64,000 nucleotides of DNA from the NCBI GenBank assembly GCA_017446045.1, contig JAFSRP010000018.1, forward strand, positions 124,001 through 188,000, read 5' to 3'. Below, in pieces: positions 16,811-25,457 of the stretch. How positions within the stretch are numbered: position 1 is the first letter of the stretch; each line of letters opens with the position of its first letter. A program made the position numbers and the translations under genes. Source of the DNA: Lachnospiraceae bacterium (GTDB lineage: Bacteria; Bacillota; Clostridia; Lachnospirales; Lachnospiraceae). The notes beneath the pieces are model-generated. The model saw only the letters and a list, made by a program, of their open reading frames with translations, was not told the origin of the DNA and did not search any database.

Positions 16811-17830
16811 ATGAAAGATCAGTTAAGAAAGATCACTGAGGAAGCGATCGAGCGTATCTGCAAGACCAGCTCTCTGGATGAGCTCAATGATATCCGTGTC
16901 GAGTTTCTCGGAAAAAAAGGCCGTATCACTTCCATTATGAAAAATATGAAGGATGTGGCTCCCGAAGAGCGCCCTGCTTTCGGACAGCTTGTCAATGAAG
17001 CGAAATCCAAGGCTGAAGCAGCACTGGAAAACGCAAAGAATGAGCTGCAGGAAAGAGCAATGCAGGCAAGGCTTGCGGCTGAATCGATCGACGTGACGCT
17101 GCCTGCCGTGAAGATGCGTACAGGACACGGACATCCCTGTCAGATCGCACTTGATGAGGTCGAGCGTGTTTTTGTCGGCATGGGCTACGAGGTCGTGGAA
17201 GGCCCTGAAGTTGAATATCAGGAATACAATTTCACAAAACTGAATATTCCGGAGGGACATCCGGCTCGTGATGAACAGGACACCTTTTATATCAATGATG
17301 AGATCCTGCTTCGCAGCCAGACTTCTCCCGTTCAGGCGCGCGTCATGGAACAGGGAAAGCTTCCGATACGTATGATCGCGCCTGGCAGGGTGTTCCGTTC
17401 AGACAGCATCGATGCCACTCATAGTCCTTCTTTCCACCAGATCGAAGGCCTCGTTGTCGACAGGCATATTACCATGACGGACCTTAAAGGTACCCTGACA
17501 CAGTTTGCAAGAGAAATGTTCGGTCCCGACACACAGACCCGTTTCCGTCCTCATCATTTCCCATTTACCGAGCCCTCGGCGGAAGTGGATGTCAGCTGTT
17601 TTAAATGCGGAGGAAAAGGCTGCCGTTTCTGCAAGAACGAAGGCTGGATCGAGATCCTTGGCTGCGGCATGGTCCATCCGCATGTATTGGAGATGTGCGG
17701 TATCGATCCCGAGGAGTATACCGGTTTTGCGTTTGGTGTCGGTCTCGAGCGTATTGCCATTTTGAAGTACGAAATCGACGATATGCGGCTGCTTTACGAA
17801 AATGATTACAGGTTCCTGAAACAGTTCTAA
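16811..17830 (+). CDS. pheS: Phenylalanyl-tRNA synthetase alpha subunit
   Basis: A 339-residue catalytic alpha subunit. The N-terminal coiled coil (about residues 1-85) binds tRNA. Class II motif 2 is seen in PGRVFRSDSIDATHSPSFHQIEG and motif 3 in GFAFGVGLERIAI. A GAGGAAACGAA segment precedes ATG 16811. pheT starts 15 bases downstream, so the two subunits are co-expressed. No T-box leader is visible in the 40 bases between this gene and the VanW-family gene, so the usual Firmicutes control of pheST is absent from this position. Confidence 0.97.
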   Translation: MKDQLRKITEEAIERICKTSSLDELNDIRVEFLGKKGRITSIMKNMKDVAPEERPAFGQLVNEAKSKAEAALENAKNELQERAMQARLAAESIDVTLPAVKMRTGHGHPCQIALDEVERVFVGMGYEVVEGPEVEYQEYNFTKLNIPEGHPARDEQDTFYINDEILLRSQTSPVQARVMEQGKLPIRMIAPGRVFRSDSIDATHSPSFHQIEGLVVDRHITMTDLKGTLTQFAREMFGPDTQTRFRPHHFPFTEPSAEVDVSCFKCGGKGCRFCKNEGWIEILGCGMVHPHVLEMCGIDPEEYTGFAFGVGLERIAILKYEIDDMRLLYENDYRFLKQF

Positions 17831-17845
17831 AGGAGGACGGAATAT

Positions 17846-20329
17846 ATGAATACACCATTATCATGGATCAGAGATTATGTTCCGGCGCTGGACTGTACCG
17901 CAAAGGAATATGCAGACAGAATGACGCTTGCAGGCACGAAGGTAGAAAGCTTTACCGTGCTTGACAGGAATCTTAAAAATATCGTAGTCGGTCGCCTTCT
18001 TTCCGTTGAGCCGCATCCGGACGCTACCAAGCTGGTCGTCTGCCGCGTCAATGTCGGCAGCGTGAGGGCTGACGGCGTGGATGATGAAGGCAATGTTCAG
18101 ATCGTGACCGGTGCTCCCAATATCACTCCCGAGGTGGTTGGTGCTCTTATTCCGGTCGTATTGGATGGCGGCATGGTCGCGGGCGGTCATGATGGTGGCC
18201 CGCTTCCGGAAGCGGGCGTGGAGATCCATACGGGAAAGCTTCGCGGAGTGACCTCATACGGTATGATGTGCTCTGTAGAGGAACTCGGTTCCGACCACAA
18301 TGCCTATCCACTGGCTCCTGAAAGCGGTATCTATATTTTTGATGACGCGCTGATCGGCGAACTTGGTCTGAAGCCCGGCGATAATGCCGTCCGTGCATTC
18401 GGTATGGATGACACGGTAGTAGAGTATGAGATCACCTCCAACCGTGTGGACTGTTACAGCGTTATCGGCATCGCGCGCGAAGCAGCTGCTGTTTTCGATA
18501 AACCGTTTATCATGCCGAAGGTAAAAGAGAGCGGATCCGATGAACAGATCGGCGATTTCCTTAAGGTATCCGTGGAAGATCCTGAGTTGTGTCCCCGTTA
18601 TACCGCACGCATGGTCAGAAATATCCGTTTTGCTCCCAGCCCGGAGTGGATGCAGAAGCGGCTCAGAAATGCCGGTATCCGTCCGATCAACAATCTGGTG
18701 GATATAACCAACTTTGTCATGCTTGAATATGGGCAGCCCATGCATGCCTTCGACTTTGATACGCTGGAAGGACATGAGATCATAGTCAAGACAGCAAAAG
18801 ACGGAGACCAGTTCCAGACACTGGACGGTCAGATCCGCAGTCTGGATCATACTGTGCTGATGATCAATGACGGTGTTAAAGCGGTAGGAATTGCCGGAAT
18901 CATGGGCGGTGAGAATTCCAAGATCACTGATTCCGTACACAATGTGGTGTTTGAGAGCGCAAACTTCAACGGCGTCAATATCCGTCTGAGCGCCAAAAAG
19001 ATCGGTATGCGTACGGATGCTTCCTCTATTTTTGAGAAGGGCCTGGATCCCGCCACAACGGTGGCTGCAGTCAACCGAGCCTGTGAGCTGGTCGAGGAAC
19101 TCAACTGCGGCGAAGTGGTCGGAGGTATGATCGATATCTACCCGGTTCCCGAGACTGAAAAGCGTATTGTCTTCGAGCCGGAACGTATAAATGATCTTCT
19201 TGGTACAAAGATCAGCAGGGAAGAGATGCTTGCGATCTTCCGGAAACTGGAACTTGCATATGATGAGGCGTCCAACGCGGTCCTGATCCCGAGTTTCCGT
19301 CGTGACCTGCTGGCTACCTGTGATCTGGCAGAGGAAGTACTGCGTTTCCATGGATATGACAAGATCGAGGATACACTTCCCGTCGGAGAAGCGACTACCG
19401 GTAAGCTTTCCTGGAAACTTCGCGTGGATGCTGTCGTCAGAGATACCGCGGAATTTGCGGGATTCAACCATGCGATGACCTACGCTTTTGAAAGTCCGAA
19501 AGCATTGGATCTTCTGAACATTCCCGCAGATGATCCGCTTCGTAAAGCTGTCGTGATCAGCAACCCGCTCGGAGAGGATTTCTCTATCATGCGTACGCAG
19601 CCGCTGAATGCGATGCTTACCGCGTTGGGTTTCAATTTCAATCATCGCAACGAAAATGTATGGCTGTATGATATGGCCAACATCTACCTTCCGAAGGCGC
19701 TTCCCCTGACAGAGCTTCCGGATGAACGTGAACAGCTTTGTCTCGGCGGTTACGGTGACAATATCGATTTCTTCGTCCTGAAAGGCGTACTTGAGGAGAT
19801 CTTCAGCCGTCTTGGCATGACTGAGCGTTATGAGCTGAAAGTGGACTGTGAGAGACCGTATCTCCACCCCGGGCGCAAAGCGGATATTTATTATGCGGGA
19901 GAGCTGATCGGATATATTGGAGAAGTGCATCCTTCAGTAGCCGCCAACTACGACTTCAAGCCCGGTGCCCGCGTATGTATTGCAGTGCTCGATATGCCTG
20001 TTGTCACCCGTTATGCCAGCTTTGACCGTCGTTATGAGGGCGTCGCACGTTTCCCGGCTGTCAGCAGGGATATTTCCATGCTTGTTCCGAAGTCGGTGAT
20101 GGCCGGCGATATAGAGCATATCCTGCTTCAGCGCGGTGGCAAGCTTCTTGAAAGCTTCCGTCTCTTTGATATTTATGAAGGTATGCAGGTACAGCAGGGA
20201 TTCAAGTCTATGGCATATGCGCTGTCTTTCCGGGCTAAGGACCATACTCTGAAAGATGATGAAGTGAATTCTGCCATGAAAAAGATCCTCAACGGACTCA
20301 GCGGACTTGGCTGTGAGCTTCGATCCTAA
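17846..20329 (+). CDS. pheT: Phenylalanyl-tRNA synthetase beta subunit
   Basis: An 827-residue beta subunit. The order is normal: EMAP/OB-type tRNA-binding domain (about 40-160), B3/4 editing domain, B5 domain, catalytic-like core, and the FDX-ACB anticodon-binding domain at the end, with YEGVARFPAVSRDIS. Length is slightly above the common 790-800 residues because of a few short loops in the N-terminal OB domain (for example a GGHDGGPLPE stretch near residue 113). AAAGGAGG sits 7 bases before ATG 17846. Confidence 0.97.
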   Translation: MNTPLSWIRDYVPALDCTAKEYADRMTLAGTKVESFTVLDRNLKNIVVGRLLSVEPHPDATKLVVCRVNVGSVRADGVDDEGNVQIVTGAPNITPEVVGALIPVVLDGGMVAGGHDGGPLPEAGVEIHTGKLRGVTSYGMMCSVEELGSDHNAYPLAPESGIYIFDDALIGELGLKPGDNAVRAFGMDDTVVEYEITSNRVDCYSVIGIAREAAAVFDKPFIMPKVKESGSDEQIGDFLKVSVEDPELCPRYTARMVRNIRFAPSPEWMQKRLRNAGIRPINNLVDITNFVMLEYGQPMHAFDFDTLEGHEIIVKTAKDGDQFQTLDGQIRSLDHTVLMINDGVKAVGIAGIMGGENSKITDSVHNVVFESANFNGVNIRLSAKKIGMRTDASSIFEKGLDPATTVAAVNRACELVEELNCGEVVGGMIDIYPVPETEKRIVFEPERINDLLGTKISREEMLAIFRKLELAYDEASNAVLIPSFRRDLLATCDLAEEVLRFHGYDKIEDTLPVGEATTGKLSWKLRVDAVVRDTAEFAGFNHAMTYAFESPKALDLLNIPADDPLRKAVVISNPLGEDFSIMRTQPLNAMLTALGFNFNHRNENVWLYDMANIYLPKALPLTELPDEREQLCLGGYGDNIDFFVLKGVLEEIFSRLGMTERYELKVDCERPYLHPGRKADIYYAGELIGYIGEVHPSVAANYDFKPGARVCIAVLDMPVVTRYASFDRRYEGVARFPAVSRDISMLVPKSVMAGDIEHILLQRGGKLLESFRLFDIYEGMQVQQGFKSMAYALSFRAKDHTLKDDEVNSAMKKILNGLSGLGCELRS

Positions 20330-20337
20330 GATTATCA

Positions 20338-20366
20338 TTGACGCAGAACCGCAAATATGATATAAA
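20338..20366 (+). promoter_or_regulatory. Promoter of secG-smpB
   Basis: TTGACG, 17-base spacer, TATAAA. It starts 8 bases after the pheT stop codon. Confidence 0.8.
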
Positions 20367-20408
20367 AGTACTGTTACGCAGTCAGGCGATATAAGGCAGG
20401 TGAAACAG

Positions 20409-20639
20409 ATGACCATTCTTTTGACAGTAATATATGTACTCCTCGGTGTCGCACTCGCAGGTGTGATACTGATGCAGGAAGGCAACACACAGGGCCTCGG
20501 AAGCATCGGCGGCATGGCTGACAGCTACTGGGGAAAGAACAAGGGACGCAGCATGGAGGGCGCGCTGGAGAAGTTCACCAAGTTTGGGACCGCAGCGTTC
20601 ATGATCATTGCTCTATTGCTGAATATCCTCATGAAGTGA
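20409..20639 (+). CDS. secG: Preprotein translocase subunit SecG
   Basis: A 76-residue protein with two membrane helices (about residues 2-22 and 55-74) joined by the conserved QEGNTQGLGSIGG loop. SecG assists SecYE in protein export. GTG 20400 is an alternative start, but AGGTGA placed five bases before ATG 20409 favours the latter. In many Firmicutes rnr (RNase R) stands between secG and smpB; here smpB follows directly. Confidence 0.92.
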   Translation: MTILLTVIYVLLGVALAGVILMQEGNTQGLGSIGGMADSYWGKNKGRSMEGALEKFTKFGTAAFMIIALLLNILMK

Positions 20640-20645
20640 TTCGTT

Positions 20646-20669
20646 ACGGCAGCCTGCAAAGGCTGCCGT
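20646..20669 (+). other. Hairpin between secG and smpB
   Basis: A perfect 9-bp stem, ACGGCAGCC with GGCTGCCGT, six-base loop, no following T-run. Possibly a weak terminator or processing site. Confidence 0.5.
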
Positions 20670-20710
20670 TCCTGTAGTTAAGTGCCCTCTTTAACCAAGA
20701 GGTAGTGATC

Positions 20711-21181
20711 ATGGGAAAAGACAGTATAAAACTAATCGCAAATAATAAAAAAGCCTGGCACGACTACTTTGTTGATGAGACTTATGAAGCCGGCATTGAG
20801 CTTTACGGAACGGAAGTCAAATCTGTCCGCCAGGGACACTGTTCCGTAAAGGAAGCATTTATCAGAGCCGGAAGAGGAGAGCTTTTTGTAGAGGGAATGC
20901 ACATCAACCCTTACGAAAAGGGCAATATATTCAACAAGGACCCGTTGCGCACCCGCAAGCTGCTGATGCATCGTGCCGAGATCAATAAGCTTATGGGAAA
21001 GATCTCGGAGAAGGGCTTTACACTGATCCCTCTCGAAGTGTATTTTAAAGGACCGCGTGTAAAGGTCAAGGTTGGATTATGCCGCGGCAAAAAGCTCTAT
21101 GACAAGCGCGAGGACATGGCTAAGAAAGAGCAGAAAAGAGAGCTGGAGCGTGATTTCAAATCTGCGAATATACGTGTATAA
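20711..21181 (+). CDS. smpB: SsrA-binding protein SmpB
   Basis: A 156-residue partner of tmRNA in rescue of stalled ribosomes. The beta-barrel core contains YEAGIELYGTEVKSVRQG and the basic C-terminal tail, KREDMAKKEQKRELERD, lies in the decoding centre in known structures. AGAGGT precedes ATG 20711 by seven bases; GTG 20705 is less likely. Its tmRNA partner is encoded immediately downstream on the other strand. Confidence 0.97.
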   Translation: MGKDSIKLIANNKKAWHDYFVDETYEAGIELYGTEVKSVRQGHCSVKEAFIRAGRGELFVEGMHINPYEKGNIFNKDPLRTRKLLMHRAEINKLMGKISEKGFTLIPLEVYFKGPRVKVKVGLCRGKKLYDKREDMAKKEQKRELERDFKSANIRV

Positions 21182-21186
21182 ACTAT

Positions 21187-21217
21187 GAAAAAACCGGGTG
21201 TCTGACACCCGGTTTTC
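21187..21217. terminator. Bidirectional terminator between smpB and tmRNA
   Basis: AAAACCGGGTGTC and GACACCCGGTTTT form a symmetric hairpin with A-tracts on one side and T-tracts on the other, so it can end both convergent transcripts. Confidence 0.9.
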
Positions 21218-21220
21218 CTA

Positions 21221-21561
21221 TGGACCTGAGGGGAGTCGAACCCCTGTCCGAAAACCAATTCCTCGTTCTTCTACTATCATAGTCTGTCGTATTTGATTCG
21301 CCTGCGGAAGCGGTGACAGACACCCGGGATCCGAGACTGAGCTTCATGATACGCCCATATACGCAAAGCTTAGTATATGTCGTTTCCTGCCAGATCGACG
21401 CCTCCGGTCCCGATGAGCAGGTGCATCAGGGGAGACGAACAGCCCTTAGGCTGCTAATGCAAAATTATCTTCTGCGTTTATATTTAGGTTTGAGATTTAA
21501 CGCATCATCCTGCGGATAGCTTCACCGACTGCATGATCCCCGTCGAAACCGGTACAAGCCC
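21221..21561 (-). ncRNA. ssrA: Transfer-messenger RNA
   Basis: One-piece tmRNA of about 341 bases. The 3' end carries the T-arm GGGGTTCGACTCCCC and ends in CAGGTCCA; CCA is not encoded. The 5' end GGGCTTG (from 21561) pairs with CAGGTCC, and the 5' tRNA-like region contains the conserved GGTTTCGACGGG. On the minus strand the tag frame reads AEDNFALAA followed by TAA (21475 to 21446), a typical degradation tag end; the residue N precedes it and the exact resume codon was not fixed. Confidence 0.95.
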
Positions 21562-21595
21562 ATGGTGAATGCCGGCGGTCATGCCGGCAATGACT

Positions 21596-21624
21596 ATTAT
21601 ACACGGTTGATCCTTACAATACAA
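21596..21624 (-). promoter_or_regulatory. Promoter of tmRNA
   Basis: Minus strand TTGTAT (21624-21619), 17-base spacer, TATAAT (21601-21596). A short leader that can fold (GCCGGC/GCCGGC) precedes the mature 5' end at 21561 and would be removed by RNase P. Confidence 0.85.
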
Positions 21625-21709
21625 GTACCGGTTTTCTTACAGAGCTTTCCGAAGAAATCGCTCCTATGCGCCACAGAATACATAAACCGTGATATAATGG
21701 GCCGGAAGG

Positions 21710-21738
21710 CTGTCACTGCCGTTGCTCATCGTTATAAT
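21710..21738 (+). promoter_or_regulatory. Promoter of the membrane protein/nitrilase pair
   Basis: CTGTCA, 17-base spacer, TATAAT, 25 bases before the start codon at 21763. Confidence 0.6.
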
Positions 21739-21762
21739 TAAAATGTTTACAGGAGTATATTG

Positions 21763-22326
21763 ATGGGAGATTATTTACAGTCATTTGACATACGCAATAA
21801 AAAGGGGATTTCTGTTCTTACAGTACTGGGCGCAGTCATGGCAGCAGCCGGTCTGGCCGGGCATTTGCATCTGATGGATGGGATCTTCACTCCTGAAGCA
21901 CTGGCAGCGAACATTTTCCTGAATATTGCGCCCAACTATAAGACCGGACTGGTTTATGTGCTGATCGGGCTTGCGCTGCTGGTGATCGGATCGATCCCTG
22001 ACAAATATGTTCGTGCGGATCTGTACACTGATGCGATCGTCCTGTACAGGAAAGAACCGCAGGATCCGGGAAAGAAAAGCGATACTGAAGTTACAGAGGG
22101 AGATGTGTTTCTCTTTGACGACCTTGAGAGCATCGTTTCTTCCCAGCGGGGATTGGGAGATCCCCAGACCCTTCTGATCATTCCCGAAAAGGGCGGCAAG
22201 ATCCAGCTTATGGTCCCGCCCAGAAACGGCATGCCCGCGGAAGCGGAGGCTGTATGGCGGTCCTATTGCGTGCGGTATAACCGGATGCTGGATGCGGAAG
22301 AAACCGGTACAGGGCTTAAATCATAA
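21763..22326 (+). CDS. Two-helix membrane protein of unknown function
   Basis: A 187-residue protein I do not recognise. Two hydrophobic segments (about residues 19-40 and 62-80) flank a short extracytoplasmic loop, and the C-terminal 100 residues form a soluble, probably cytoplasmic, mixed domain. AGGAG lies 7 bases before ATG 21763. It is followed after 16 bases by a nitrilase and probably shares its promoter; a functional link is only inferred from that. Confidence 0.75.
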   Translation: MGDYLQSFDIRNKKGISVLTVLGAVMAAAGLAGHLHLMDGIFTPEALAANIFLNIAPNYKTGLVYVLIGLALLVIGSIPDKYVRADLYTDAIVLYRKEPQDPGKKSDTEVTEGDVFLFDDLESIVSSQRGLGDPQTLLIIPEKGGKIQLMVPPRNGMPAEAEAVWRSYCVRYNRMLDAEETGTGLKS

Positions 22327-22342
22327 GAAAGGTATTAATACT

Positions 22343-23263
22343 ATGAAAAACCTGAAAGATATCTGCCGTATTGCTGTTGTACAGGCGGCTCCGGTCATGT
22401 TCAACAAGGATGCCTGCGTGGATAAGGCTGTTCGGTCGATCCATGAAGCAGCTGACAACGGTGCGGAACTGATCGTGTTTCCCGAACTGTTTATCCCCTG
22501 TTATCCTGTAGGTCTTACCTTCGGATTCCGTGTGGGAAGCAGGAGAGAGGACGGACGGGAAGACTGGAAAAAATACTATGACCAGTCTGTAATGGCAGAC
22601 GGTCCGGAGATGCGGAAGATCATCGACTCCGCAATAGACCGGAAGGTCTATATCAGTATCGGTTACTCCGAGCGGGATCCGGTGGGCGCCACTCTTTATA
22701 ATTCCAACCTTTTCATCAGTCCTGAAGGCATAACGGTCAACCACAGAAAAATCAAGCCTACCGGAAGTGAACGCGTTGTCTGGGGCGACGGGAACAAGGA
22801 TTGTTTCCCGGTCATGGACACGCCCTGGGGTCCCCTGGGATGTATGATCTGTTGGGAAAGCTATATGCCGCTGGCCAGAGCGGCATTGTATCAGAAGGGC
22901 ATCACCATCTACATCTCTGCCAACACAAATGACAACAAAGAATGGCAGGATACGGTACGCCATATCGCTATCGAAGGCCACGTCTATTTCGTAAACTGCG
23001 ATATGTTCTTCACGCGCGATATGTATCCGGCGGACCTGAATGCGCAGGAAGAGATCGCGAAACTCCCGGAGATCGTTTGCCGGGGAGGGTCAAACGTGAT
23101 CGATCCTTTCGGACATCCTGTTACGGAGACGCTTTGGGACCGGGAAGGCATTCTGTACGCGGATCTTGATATGCAGAAGGTCCCCGCGAGCCGGATGGAA
23201 TTCGATGCAGCCGGACATTATTCCAGACCTGATCTGCTGGATCTCAGGGTAAATGACCTGTGA
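22343..23263 (+). CDS. Nitrilase (carbon-nitrogen hydrolase family)
   Basis: A 306-residue nitrilase-superfamily enzyme. The catalytic triad is visible: E48 in FPELFIP, K136 in HRKIKP and C170 in CWESYMPL. The CWExxMP context with a preceding MI is that of branch-1 true nitrilases, which turn organic nitriles into carboxylic acids and ammonia, rather than of amidases or N-carbamoyl hydrolases. The frame opens earlier, but ATG 22343 behind AAGAAAGG gives the usual N-terminus. The native substrate is unknown; no aldoxime or cyanide genes lie close by. Confidence 0.87.
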   Translation: MKNLKDICRIAVVQAAPVMFNKDACVDKAVRSIHEAADNGAELIVFPELFIPCYPVGLTFGFRVGSRREDGREDWKKYYDQSVMADGPEMRKIIDSAIDRKVYISIGYSERDPVGATLYNSNLFISPEGITVNHRKIKPTGSERVVWGDGNKDCFPVMDTPWGPLGCMICWESYMPLARAALYQKGITIYISANTNDNKEWQDTVRHIAIEGHVYFVNCDMFFTRDMYPADLNAQEEIAKLPEIVCRGGSNVIDPFGHPVTETLWDREGILYADLDMQKVPASRMEFDAAGHYSRPDLLDLRVNDL

Positions 23264-23305
23264 TCTCATGTTCCCGGACATACCCGGAAAACATAAAAAA
23301 TCTGC

Positions 23306-23334
23306 TCGACAATATAATAAGTTTGTGCTATAGT
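23306..23334 (+). promoter_or_regulatory. Promoter of the dap operon
   Basis: TCGACA, 17-base spacer, TATAGT with an upstream TGC extended -10. Transcription would begin about 35 bases before the riboswitch aptamer. Confidence 0.8.
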
Positions 23335-23376
23335 GTACGCATTATACAGACAGAAGGACTATCTGTTATAATAAAA

Positions 23377-23566
23377 ATGCATTAATAAAGGATAGAGGCG
23401 CGGTCTTCATCAGTAGTTCGCATTCATGAGCTTAGGCCAAAAGCTGAGTGTGAAAGAAAGGGGCGGCCGCCGAAGGAAACGTGTGGCAGACGGTTCCTGG
23501 GCAGGAGGATAAGATCCTTCTGACTGTCGCCAAAAGTGGCGGAGAGCTATGTATTAGACTGCATTC
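23377..23566 (+). promoter_or_regulatory. Lysine riboswitch (L box) aptamer
   Basis: The L-box core is recognisable: GATAGAGGCGCGG at the 5' side, AGTAGTTCGCATT, AAAGGGGCGGCCGCCGAAGG in the central part, and GGCGGAGAGCTATG closing P1. The P1 helix (GATAG with CTAT) can extend outward so that ATGCA (23377-23381) pairs with TGCAT (23560-23564). Lysine binding would stabilise that helix. It lies ahead of dapA, the first committed enzyme of lysine/DAP synthesis, so lysine feedback on the operon is the expected function. Confidence 0.93.
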
Positions 23567-23622
23567 GGTTCAGGGAAAGACCGGTATTATGGAACGCCCG
23601 GGATTTATGCAAGAGATACATA

Positions 23623-23666
23623 CAGCCGATGCGGCTTTCGGTAAGACGCATTGGCTGTTTTATTTA
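23623..23666 (+). terminator. Riboswitch-controlled terminator ahead of dapA
   Basis: An 11-bp stem (23623-23633 with 23647-23657) followed by TTTTATTT. The 5' arm can instead pair with 23561-23569 (GCAT, then CGGT against CCGATGC), giving an antiterminator. That same stretch is taken up by the extended P1 when lysine is bound, so ligand leads to termination. Confidence 0.85.
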
Positions 23667-23718
23667 TCCCGTAATGCACTGCACCTATCGACCAAGCTTT
23701 AGAAAAAGGAGAAAAACA

Positions 23719-24606
23719 ATGGCAAAGAATCTGATCTTCCGCGGCGCAGCAACGGCACTTATTACCCCGCTTAATGAAAGCGGTATTGATTTTGGAAAGT
23801 TTGGCAGTCTGATCGACTGGCAGATCAGTGAGGGTATCGATGCGCTGGTGATCGCAGCAACGACCGGCGAGGGTTCTACTCTGACGGATGAAGAGCACAA
23901 AGCAGCCATCAGCTACGCCGTTGAACGCGTGGCAGGCAGGGTCCCGGTGATCGCCGGTACCGGTTCCAATCACACAGATTATGCGCTGAGCCTTTCCAGA
24001 TACGCATGCGATGCAGGCGTGGACGGTCTTCTCGTCGTGACCCCCTATTACAACAAAGCTACTCAGGGCGGCCTGATCAAGACCTTCAGCATGATCGCAG
24101 ACGCCGCAACCAAGCCGCTGATCCTTTACAACGTTCCATCCCGTACGGGACTCAATATCGAAGTAGATACCTATGCGAAGCTGGCAGACCATCCCAATAT
24201 TGCCGGCATTAAGGAAGCAAACGGAAATATCACCTCAGTGGCTGATACGGCAAGGGCTGTAGGAGATAATCTCGCCATTTACTCCGGCAATGATGACCAG
24301 ATCGTTCCGATCCTTTCACTTGGCGGGCAGGGCGTTATCTCTGTACTTGCAAACGTTGTGCCGAAGGCGACGCATGAACTTTGCCAGAAATGGTTTGACG
24401 GTGATGTCAAGGGTTCCTGTGCAATGCAGCTGGAATACATGCCTCTGATCCATGCGCTTTTCAGTGAAGTCAATCCGATCCCGGTCAAGGCAGCAATGGC
24501 AGCTATGGGCTGGTGCGAGGATTATCTCCGTCTGCCGCTGACCAGCATGACCGATGCGAAAAAAGCAAAGATGCTTGAGATCATGAAGGGGCATAAACTG
24601 ATCTGA
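23719..24606 (+). CDS. dapA: 4-hydroxy-tetrahydrodipicolinate synthase
   Basis: A 295-residue class I aldolase condensing pyruvate with aspartate semialdehyde, first step of the DAP/lysine branch. The Schiff-base lysine is K165 in GIKEANG, the catalytic tyrosine Y137 in LYNVPSRTG, and the TTGEGSTL motif is near residue 48. AAAAAGGAG precedes ATG 23719; longer in-frame starts would run back into the riboswitch. It is the first gene of the lysine-controlled operon. Confidence 0.97.
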   Translation: MAKNLIFRGAATALITPLNESGIDFGKFGSLIDWQISEGIDALVIAATTGEGSTLTDEEHKAAISYAVERVAGRVPVIAGTGSNHTDYALSLSRYACDAGVDGLLVVTPYYNKATQGGLIKTFSMIADAATKPLILYNVPSRTGLNIEVDTYAKLADHPNIAGIKEANGNITSVADTARAVGDNLAIYSGNDDQIVPILSLGGQGVISVLANVVPKATHELCQKWFDGDVKGSCAMQLEYMPLIHALFSEVNPIPVKAAMAAMGWCEDYLRLPLTSMTDAKKAKMLEIMKGHKLI

Positions 24607-24680
24607 ATGTCGGGAAAGACTTTGGGATCATGAAGCAGGGGAGACCCGGATCATTCAGGCACTCAGAAAGGAACTGAATT

Positions 24681-25424
24681 ATGAAAGTTATCATCCACGG
24701 TGCGCGCGGAAAAAACGGACAGAATCTTATGAAGCTGTGCAATGAGGGATTTGCGGGAGCGGAACTGGCTGCCGCGGTGAGCCGCAGCCTTGTTCTTGAC
24801 TCAGCCGCAGGTACCTGGCCGCTTTTAACTGACTATGTCGGTGACGCGGATGTCGTGATCGACTTTTCCAATCATGAAGCCACTGCGGATGTATTGGCTT
24901 ACTGTACGGCGAGGCACCTTCCTGCCGTGATCGCCACCACAGGCCATACAGACGCCGAAAAGACCAGGATCCGTCAGGCTTCAAAGCATATTCCTGTCTT
25001 TCTTTCGTACAACATGTCTGTCGGCGTGGCAGTAGTGGCTGAGCTCGTTAAGCAGGCTGCTGCCGCGTTTCCCGATGCTGATATCGAGATCATAGAAAAG
25101 CACCACAATCAGAAACTTGATGTACCGAGCGGCACTGCTTTGATGCTTGCTGACAGGATCAGTGAGGTCCGTCCGGACGCGAAATACGTGATCGGAAGGC
25201 ACAAAAACGGAAAGCGCAAGCCAAAGGAGATCGGGATCCATTCGCTTCGTCTCGGCAGCGAGACCGGGACACATGAAGTGATCATTTCCACCGGAGCGGA
25301 AACGATCACGATCCGGCATGAGGCTGAAAACCGTGTACTGTTTGCGGAAGGTGCTCTGAAGGCTGCTGCTTTTATCATCGGCAAACCGGCCGGCCTGTAC
25401 GGAATGAGTGAAATGATGCAGTAA
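24681..25424 (+). CDS. dapB: 4-hydroxy-tetrahydrodipicolinate reductase
   Basis: A 247-residue NAD(P)H-dependent reductase. The nucleotide-binding start is IHGARGKNGQ and the substrate site is EKHHNQKLDVPSGTA. GAAAGGAACTG precedes ATG 24681. It acts directly after DapA and stands in the same operon, 74 bases downstream. Length is near the short end of the family, as in other Clostridia. Confidence 0.96.
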   Translation: MKVIIHGARGKNGQNLMKLCNEGFAGAELAAAVSRSLVLDSAAGTWPLLTDYVGDADVVIDFSNHEATADVLAYCTARHLPAVIATTGHTDAEKTRIRQASKHIPVFLSYNMSVGVAVVAELVKQAAAAFPDADIEIIEKHHNQKLDVPSGTALMLADRISEVRPDAKYVIGRHKNGKRKPKEIGIHSLRLGSETGTHEVIISTGAETITIRHEAENRVLFAEGALKAAAFIIGKPAGLYGMSEMMQ

Positions 25425-25457
25425 AGGATGGCATATGCCCTGACAGGAGACGATGAT

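Noticed and set aside
18254..19930. A 558-codon open frame on the minus strand across pheT
   Set aside because: It is a shadow of pheT: the plus strand encodes a full synthetase with all domains, while the antisense translation shows no family motifs and has a composition typical of reversed coding DNA.
23481..23702. A 73-codon ORF across the lysine riboswitch
   Set aside because: It coincides with the aptamer and terminator, lacks a ribosome-binding site and resembles no protein.
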